From: Rehmannia glutinosa
Taxonomy: Eukaryota > Streptophyta > Magnoliopsida > Lamiales > Orobanchaceae
NCBI GenBank assembly: GCA_016081115.2
Contig: JABTTQ020002542.1
Coordinates: 860,111-924,110, forward strand
DNA length: 64,000 nt
Reading direction: 5' to 3'
The notes below the pieces were generated by a model, which saw only the letters and a list, made by a program, of their open reading frames with translations, was not told the origin of the DNA and did no database searches. The translations under genes were made by a program, and so were the position numbers. Below, piece by piece: positions 56,848 to 64,000 of this stretch (position 1 is its first letter; every line of letters starts with the position of its first letter).

Positions 56848-57712
56848 GTAGATCAATATGCGTAAATGCAATGACCGATTTTAGAGCTTGTAATATGATG
56901 AATTTCAGATCTTACAGTGGGGCTTTATTATATAGGCACCAAGTGCCCATATGGAAAGATCATGTCTTTTTGGCTCAAATGACATATTTATACCGAAACA
57001 AGCGTGTCTGTTTCAAATTTACCGCATTTCGCACGACAGCGCACGCAGCCGGCATACGCCCCGTGCATGGATGCGAACAAAAATGATAAAGTCTCGACTT
57101 AACGCATGACTCGACGTTAGGGGCCATGCGTCCGCCCGTCTTCGGATGCGAACACTTTCTAGTTGGAAACTTTAATTAGTTAATTAAAAATTAATTATTT
57201 ATTTATTTTAAAGGGTTTTTGGTCCAAAAGAATAAGGACCTTGAAGCCCGAGCCCGTGGCTCGTATTTTCGACCGGACCCGACCAAGCCAAAGAGCCGAG
57301 CTGAGCTGGGCGGGTCATGGCGGCGGCGTTCAGCGCGTGTACTTTGAACCAAACCCACAAGCATGGGGTCCTCACCCCTTTAAAACTTGGATGCCCCTAA
57401 CGGCCCAAATCCATAAGTCCAACTTGGAATATATCAAGTGAACAAACTTTGCCTCATTTTCCTATGTGGATGGAGCATTTCTCCTTCCCACATTTTTCAT
57501 TTCCCATACCATTTTTTAGTATTAAGTGGCTAATTTCTAGCATTAATTTCCCATTCAATTTAATTAATTTTGAGAAATTCCAAATGTTATTCTCATCTAC
57601 ACTCTTAGTAGAATTTTTACAAATAATTGAATTCCATTTTTCACTAATGGAAATCACTTAATTACTTTGTCAAAATGGGAGTCAACACCTATTTTGCAAC
57701 CAAATTCCAACA
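56848..57712 (-). repeat. 5' LTR of D, outer 865 bp
   Basis: Continues the D LTR after the C insertion, from GTAGATCAATATG to the end TGTTGGAATTTGG (reverse) at 57712. Together with 48144-48385 it gives 1,103 bp after removing the duplication, matching the 1,078-bp partner. TATA-like sequence at 56927-56934 (reverse). Confidence 0.9.
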
Positions 57713-58099
57713 TTTCTAACCATCAAGAAGAAAAGAACGGGGAAAGGGAAGGAGGAAGAAAATCATAAAATCTCCACGGCAAGTTGAAATACAATTGTAA
57801 CATGGATCAAGGTAAGTGTATTAAATCCATGTCCATGAATAATTTTCATTTTTTGTGCGAATTATGATTCAAGGTTTTTTGAGCATTAAAGAATTTATTA
57901 GATTTCACTGTAAAGTAATCTTGATATCTTCTTATATATATATATTTACAAATATTTCAATTTTCTTTTGTAACTACGAAGTTCGTTATTTCCTTTTACC
58001 ATTTCTCGTGAGTTTAACACTCATCTTCGGTTTAAGTTAGGATTAGAAAGTAGGGATGACTATTAAAACCAAAAACAAGGAAATTGGAAACTTGAAACA
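57713..58099. other. Short non-coding gap
   Basis: AT-rich sequence between element D and LINE remnants; no gene or repeat recognised. Confidence 0.4.
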
Positions 58100-61000
58100 C
58101 TATTGCTATAAATTAACCATTTGGTTTCAAAAGCAATCGAATTACTTCATTCTCGATCCTCTTAATCCAGCTCTTCTTCGAGTTTGTTAAAGAGCTTAAA
58201 TCTAAAGAAACATTTTTGGCAAAAGTCAAAGGTCTTTTCTTTCAAAAAGCCAAATGTGAATTTTTAAACCAAAGTGATAGAAATACTAAGTTCTTCCATA
58301 ACATTGTTAAAAGAAACTCCTTGAGAAAGCAATTGAACTCTGCTTCTTGAACATGGCATTCAAACTAAAGAACTATCCGATGCTTCGTGAATTACTTTAC
58401 AAGGCCGTTTATACCGCTTATTCCCCCATGTGGATTTAAATAATCTTCAATCAGTCCTTGATTGAATTCAAATGCTAAAGCAAACCTTTTGGCCCCTATA
58501 TCAACTAATGATATTAGTCGCTCTCTTTGATATTGAAGATGATAGGTCTCTAGGACACGATGGATTTTCATCTGGTTTTTTTCAAAATGGATTGGGATGT
58601 TGTTGGTTGTGATGTGACCAATGCAAAGATCTCGAGATTCTTCTCCACCTCTAAGCTTCTCACACAAATTAACCATACCTCCATTGCCTCTTTATCCCTA
58701 AGATCGATCACTCACCCTTTGGGCTCATCAAAAGAAGCGGGTCGGGTCGGGCCAAACAAGACAGGGCCGCAAAAATGAGGAATCCAACGACCTAAAAACA
58801 AAAATTGACCTTTGAAAAGTTGGGCTTTTTTTCGGGCTAGCCACGATGGGCGAGGCCGATTGGGCGGACTTTGAGGCCCGACTTTTTTGGGCCTTGAAAA
58901 ATAGAGCTCACCCATTAGAAAATTGGGTTGGTTGCTGACAAATTTCTATCGGGACCGGACCTTAATCGACTCTAATCGTGGGTGATTATAGACTATTTCC
59001 TGTTGTAATGTGATTTATAAAATAATTACAAAGATTCTTGTTTCTAAACTTGAGTCAGTTGTATCTAATCTTATTGATCCTCCTCAATCAACTTTTCTTA
59101 GTGGTAGAAATATCACTGATAATATTTTTCTTGCTCAAGAAATTATAAGAAATTACACTAGAAGAAGGATATCACATAGATGTCTTTATGAAAGTGGATC
59201 TAAAAGAAAGCTTATGATACTATTTCATGGTCTTTTCTTGAACAAGTTCTACTTGGGTTGGGTTTTCCCCTGTTCACTTCTTGGGTTATGAAATGTATCT
59301 TGACATTATATTCTATTTGTATTAATGGCTCTTTGCAAGGCAAATTTCCTGGTAAAAGTGGTCTAAGGCGGGGTGGTCCCATGTCCGCCATTTTCCTTCT
59401 TTGTATGGAATATTTGTCAGACTTATCAAAGTCGAACCCGCCACTTTGAATTTTAATTATCACCCAAGGTGTGGTGATCTCAAGATTACCCATCCCGCGC
59501 TTTCTTTGATGACCTAATGTTATTTTCAAGGGGTGATCCCCATTCAGTCAAAATCTTAGCTGATTGTTTAAATGATTTTAAAAATGTATCTAGGTTGGAT
59601 GTGAATTCTTTTAGATCTAACCTTTTTACTACTGGTGTGTTTGGTGAAGAACTTGACAAAATTCATGAGTTGCTCGATTTTCCTATTTGTACCTTTCCAA
59701 TCAGATATCTTGGGGTCCCCTTGGCTGCTCAAAAACTTAACCGTAGTCAGTATGCACCCCTTAATGATAGGATAGCTGCCTATATTAACAAATGGACAAC
59801 AAACTCCCTATCTTATGCTGGTAGATTACTTCTTATTAAATCTGTTTTGCAAGGAGTTGAATGTTTTTGGCTTCAAATATTCCCTTTGCCTAACACTGTT
59901 ATTGCAAAATTTATAGGCTTTGTAGGGTTTTCCTTTGGGACAAAAACTTCTCTATTGGTTGGTCCAAAGTTTGTCTTCCTTACGATGAGGGGTTGGGTAT
60001 TAGAGATGTCCATTCTTCTTGGAATAAGGCTTTACTTGCAAAACATTTGTGGAACATTCACTCTAAAGCTGACTCTTTATGGGTTAGATGGGTCCACTCG
60101 TTTATCTTAAAAATCAGTCCATTTGGGATTGGGATCCCAAAAAAATGTAACTCTTTCTTCTAAAAAGAATTGTGATATGAGAAATGAACTTATTGAAAAA
60201 TATGGCTCTTCCGATTCAGTGATCTCTAAGATGTCCAACATTACTAACTCTAAAGGATCGCGGTTTTCTCTTGATATGTATGGTATATTTAGGAACATGG
60301 CCTCTAAAGCTTATGGTACTCTCTTTGTTTGGAAAAATTTTATCCCCAAAATATTCTTTTTTGTGTTTGGTTATCTATTAATGCAAGAATGGCTACCATC
60401 AACAATTTCAAATACTTGGATGTGGATTCTACTTTTAAATTATGTGGAAACCACCCGAACTGCTCACTTGTTCACTTGTTCTTGTCTTGTCGGTCCGTGA
60501 TCATCTCGGGATAAGGTAAAAAATTGCTTAAATTCGGTCATTCCATGAGCACCATTGTTGGGGCTCTCAAATGGACTAAAAAAGAGCAAGCCCCTAAAAA
60601 AGCCAGGATTGTTCTTTGTTTGTTGCACCATTAACCAAATTTGGCCACCTTAACTGCCGGGGTATTTGACGACACTTTTTTCTTTGAAGATGTTGTTTTT
60701 ACTAAAACTCGAGAAAGATGTATACAAGGTTGTCTATTTCTATTATCCATTGAGTAGTTAACTTTTAATCACGAGGCTTCTTGGGATTCTGTCTTGTTTC
60801 TCTAGATGGTGGTATTAGCTCATATGTTTATTCTTTTGCTTGGTTGTTGTTATTGTTATGCTTATCTAAATCACTCCTTACAGGTGGTTATCTCTAGTTT
60901 GGGTTCAATGAGTTGCCCAAATGATGACCTCTTTCAAAATAACTTTTATCTGATTAGATTTTTTTTGAGAAATTGCTCTTTGTTGGGTTTTAATTAGCTG

Positions 61001-61745
61001 TTTTTGGTTCTTCCTCAAACCTTTGATTATTGCCCAGCTAAGTGTCCTTTTCTCTTTTAAATATTTTACTGAAAACTGAAGTGTACCCTTAATGGATGGC
61101 TTCTTGGGGGTGTTTAGTTTTGTCAGGTCTTTTGTGCCTGAATTCCAGCACCCTTGTTTTATCTTTATCATTTGTCCAAATTAGAAATCGAGGCCCCCTT
61201 CCTTGGATTGTCTGGCCTTTCCATTTTCTTTTCTTGGACAATGAATTCATTCAAATATCAAGCAACCTTGGGGTTCAATTCAGGTTTTTATGATAAATCA
61301 TTTCAATTTCTGATGTGACCCTCACAACTAAGCTGAACCAAACTGGTATGACCTTATTGATTTTACTAGTATTTGTTTTTATGGGGTATGCCTCGTCACC
61401 ACATTGTAAAATTTCCCGTAGATCATTCGCCACCCTTATTCAAGTTTTTATAGTGGGCCTGGCCGGGACACCCAACACTATGGATGCTTGTCAAATTGGT
61501 TGATGATCCCTTTTATTGTTTTCTAAACCTCTATTGAGGTTCTGATTTGATTATCCTTACACGTCAGCTCTCTGTCCTTAATTGGACCTATTACATTGTC
61601 CCGGATCTCCAACCTATAGACTAGCTAAGTGTTTCAATGGGTCTGTCCGTTAACACGTCCTATCGAACTGGGGTATGCCCCTTTCAGATTATATTTTTTA
61701 CATCCTTTTTTAAATGAATTTTTCACATTTTTATCCAAAAAAAAT
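58100..61745 (+). pseudogene. L1-type LINE remnant with RT and zf-RVT
   Basis: Reading frames in order: DIEDDRSLGHDGFSSGFFQN (near 58528, the SPGPDGF block) and LLTQINHTSIASLSL, then a 256-bp insertion, then VIYKIITKILVSKLESVVSN (59010), STFLSGRNITDNIFLAQEII and a shifted KVDLKESL. WVMKCILTLYSICINGSLQG follows, then FFDDLMLFSRGDPHSVKILA (near 59500; FADD-type active site with F for A). IRYLGVPLAAQKLNRSQYAP and WTTNSLSYAGRLLLIKSVLQ are near 59700-59840. WKNFIPKI...INARMATINNF near 60330 is the zf-RVT domain. The coding tail fades near 60760. The end around 61740 has an A-rich TATCCAAAAAAAATAAT, a possible poly-A tail. The endonuclease part is missing or unreadable. Confidence 0.8.
58722..58978. 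repeat. GC-rich insertion splitting the LINE RT
   Basis: The LINE frame breaks after a DHSPFG-like block and resumes at VGDYRLFPVV. The intervening ~256 bp is full of GGGTCGGGCC and GGGCC words unlike the host LINE. It is probably a non-autonomous element; inverted ends and target duplication are not clear. Confidence 0.5.
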
Positions 61746-61787
61746 AATATATCATTTGGTTTCGCTTAATGTAAAAATTTCTCACAT

Positions 61788-62070
61788 TTTAGGGAAGGTA
61801 ATAAAATAGCCTATGCTTTAGCTAATGTTAGTTTTCGTACTCAAACTTGCATATCATATAATGTTTTCTTCTTTACCTAGAATGATCCAAGGGATTAATA
61901 TGATTGATCTATTAGAGATTGCTTCCTTTAGAATTGGAACTCATGCTCATAGTATAGAGGTTTCTTAATTCATTTGTAAAGCTTGTAAACAATTAAATTC
62001 TTCCAATATACATGTTGAGGGGATTGCCTAAACCCTCCACCTTTGGGTGTTTTTTATTATTAAAAAGGAT
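61788..62070 (+). pseudogene. Second LINE remnant (RNase H-like end)
   Basis: FREGNKIAYALANVSF (from 61788) is the closing block of the RNase H-like domain in plant LINEs. About 180 bp later comes a 3'-untranslated-like stretch, CCACCTTTGGGTGTTTTTTATTATTAAAAAGG. It lies just after the poly-A-like end of the preceding LINE. Confidence 0.5.
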
Positions 62071-63284
62071 GGGCTTTAAAACCAGCTGACTTAAAGTTAT
62101 CGTGTGTCCTCATGTTCAAACCTATATTTCGATTTTTATACTATTCACTTTGAAATAGAAGTATGTTTGTTTGGTATTATTTCCACGAAAAATAGCATAT
62201 TTATAAATCTATATTCTCTTTAAAAACAATCACTTTACTTATTTCCATAATTTTCAAACATATCCCGCAAACATATTCCTCTATTTTGTCTAGGTTGTAA
62301 ATGAATAAAGTATTCAACAAATAACTCTTGAATAAGCTCTTACAATGTTAGTTTATTTAGTTAAACGAGCATAAATGAACAAATTTTAAGATTCATTTAA
62401 TAAACAAATAAAGCTTGAACAATTGTATACTCGTCCATTAATAGCTCGCTTCACAAGCTCATATTTGTTTATAAATGTATTAAAGCCTTAGTATAGTGTT
62501 TGTATAAAATAGTTCATGAACAAGCTTGTTAAAGGTTTTGACTAATAGCTCAATTATGATTCAATTAAAGAATATAATACTATTAATTAATTTAAAATAC
62601 ATGTTTAAAAATTAAAATATTTACTATAATTGTTCAAAGAAAACTAATTTTACTTGTTTGATTAATAAAATTATTTATTCACGAATAAACAATATATACA
62701 AATATGTTCATAAACAGATTTAACGTTAAATAATTTTATCAAGTTGAACACTTAACAAACTCTCTTTAAAATTTGAATCAAAGCTCAACTCGAAAGCTTG
62801 AACATGTACAAAACTAAACAAACATTTGACAAACAAACTAAAGCTCGCTCGAGCTCCTCGTATTTTATTTCTATCACGTACTTTTGTGCAAAATTCATTA
62901 TTAAAGATACTCATCAAACATCATTATATTTCTAAACTTATATAAGGTATTGGATCAAATGTGGCGGGGGTCTCTACGTAAAACCATGTGGACTAATCCT
63001 ACACGCGTTAATTTATCAAATCCAACATATTAGTTTTTCGATTTTCTGTCTTTTTTATTTATTTTCCCGTAAAGACGGCAAATTGTCATTTAGTTTAGCG
63101 AGTTTTCAGTTTTTGGTAATTGTTGGTACATCGGTTTTTAAAGGATTTGATTACTAATTTGATTCCCTCTTTACTTCTCTCTTCCATTTAGAATCTCTTC
63201 ACTTCTTTTAAATATATTATATTCGGTAGCGGGGGTTTTCATCTTTCAATTTTCTCACTCTTTTTCGCAAACTTTCGTCTGACT
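62071..63284. other. AT-rich intergenic sequence with AGCTC/GAACAA words
   Basis: 62330-62860 is loosely repetitive, with many aagctcg, cttgaac and aacaaa words on both strands. No gene was recognised. 62940-63284 shows nothing distinctive. Confidence 0.4.
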
Positions 63285-63930
63285 TCAATGTAAACTATTT
63301 ATGCATCATTTCGTCTAATTATACATCACATGCATAATAATTATGCCTTATTTTTAAAACAAGCGAACTTTGGTATCATTTTTGAAATGACTCAATGTTC
63401 AATATAAGCTATTATGTGCATCATTTTCGTCTAATTATACATCACATACATAATAATTATGCACTATTTTTAAAATAATGAAATTTGACTATCACTTTTG
63501 AAATAACTCGATATTCAATGCAAACTATTTATCATCGTTTTTGTCTAATTACATATCACATACACGATAATATGCACCATTTTAAAACAGCAAACTTTTG
63601 TTTGTAACTTTTTTGAAATGACTCGATGTTCAATGTAAATCGGAGTTATGCATCATTTTCGTCTAATTATACATCGCATACACAATAATTATACACTATT
63701 TTAAAACCACAATCTTTAGTAGCATCTCACTTTTGCAATGACTCGAGGTTGATCTAAACTATTTATGCATCGTTTTCGTCTAATTGTACATCACATACAC
63801 AATAATTATGCACTATTTTAAAACAATGAACTTTGACTATCACTTTTGAAATGACTCGATGTTCAATCTAAATTATTTATGCATCATTTTTGTCAGTTAT
63901 CGTGCGTATACCTTTATTTTTGCATTAATT
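63285..63930 (+). repeat. Tandem repeat, period about 116 bp, ~5.5 units
   Basis: The landmark TCGTCTAATTATACATC recurs at 63311, 63427, 63541, 63659, 63776 and (decayed) 63890, giving spacings of 114-118 bp. Each unit also has CACATACA.AATAATTATGCACTATTTTAAAA-like and GAAATGACTCGATGTTCAAT-like parts. The array may stop near 63930 or be the edge of a decaying satellite. Confidence 0.9.
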
Positions 63931-64000
63931 TTTGAAATTAAATACATGAACCAAATCTCTCCTCCGTATTCGTAGGTTTTAAGCCCATTGTTTCCATCGA

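Larger units (their letters stand above)
42622..57712 (-). mobile_element. Tnt1-like Ty1/Copia element D, interrupted by element C
   Basis: Complete layout on the minus strand: 5' LTR (57712-56848 continued at 48385-48144), gag, protease, integrase, RT, RNase H (internal 48143-43700), 3' LTR (43699-42622). Flanks CTTCT (42617-42621) and TTTCT (57713-57717) are a likely 5-bp duplication with one change. Without C the element is about 6.6 kb. Gag and pol blocks resemble the Tnt1-94 group. No initiator-Met primer binding site is recognisable next to the 5' LTR. Confidence 0.9.

Noticed and set aside
1..64000. Integrated plant pararetrovirus sequence
   Set aside because: All RT domains seen are Copia, Gypsy or LINE type with integrase or LTR context; no movement or coat protein motif was found.

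Overview
This is a plant nuclear window, very probably from a eudicot. Coding signal is sparse and AT-rich, and most of the sequence is degraded transposable elements. It contains one recognisable host gene: a 12-exon BOR1-type borate efflux transporter on the minus strand (coding exons 32056-38407). No RNA genes, CRISPR arrays or prokaryotic features were seen. Many reading frames, including the host gene, carry single-base indels. These could be real decay or uncorrected long-read consensus errors.

Layout. 1-3297: 3' part of a Sirevirus-type Ty1/Copia element (A, + strand). 3298-7804: decayed Ty3/Gypsy element resembling CRM/Galadriel chromoviruses. 7839-8160: locally duplicated AT-rich repeat. 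8341-23836: a large LTR element (B, + strand) with a 5-bp target duplication (ATACC on both sides). Its interior has been replaced by two truncated Sireviruses in tandem (E 9669-14430, F 14431-20165). 23842-26392: AT-rich sequence with local duplications. 26402-30923: a Mutator-like element (MULE) with a broken MURA-type transposase and a second, intron-containing gene for a Myb/SANT-like protein. 32056-39600: BOR1-like gene, its introns filled with related small inverted-repeat elements. 40250-41371: Gypsy LTR scrap and a hAT-type MITE. 42622-57712: a Tnt1-like Copia element (D, minus strand) whose 5' LTR is split by a complete Sirevirus (C, 48386-56847, minus strand). 58100-62070: LINE (L1-type) remnants. 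63285-63930: a tandem array with a period of about 116 bp.

How the pieces relate. C is younger than D because it sits inside a D LTR with a GTAG duplication. E and F are younger than B because they lie between its LTRs. A, C, E and F are one Sirevirus family: they share LTRs with GACCGGTC-type palindromes, a TATA box, a minisatellite near the LTR end and, in A, C and F, four spaced polypurine tracts before the 3' LTR. Every retroelement polyprotein read here is broken, so none looks autonomous. The BOR gene keeps all splice sites and the family sequence end to end but lacks one base in each of exons 5 and 8. Whether it is functional therefore depends on whether those two bases are real losses.
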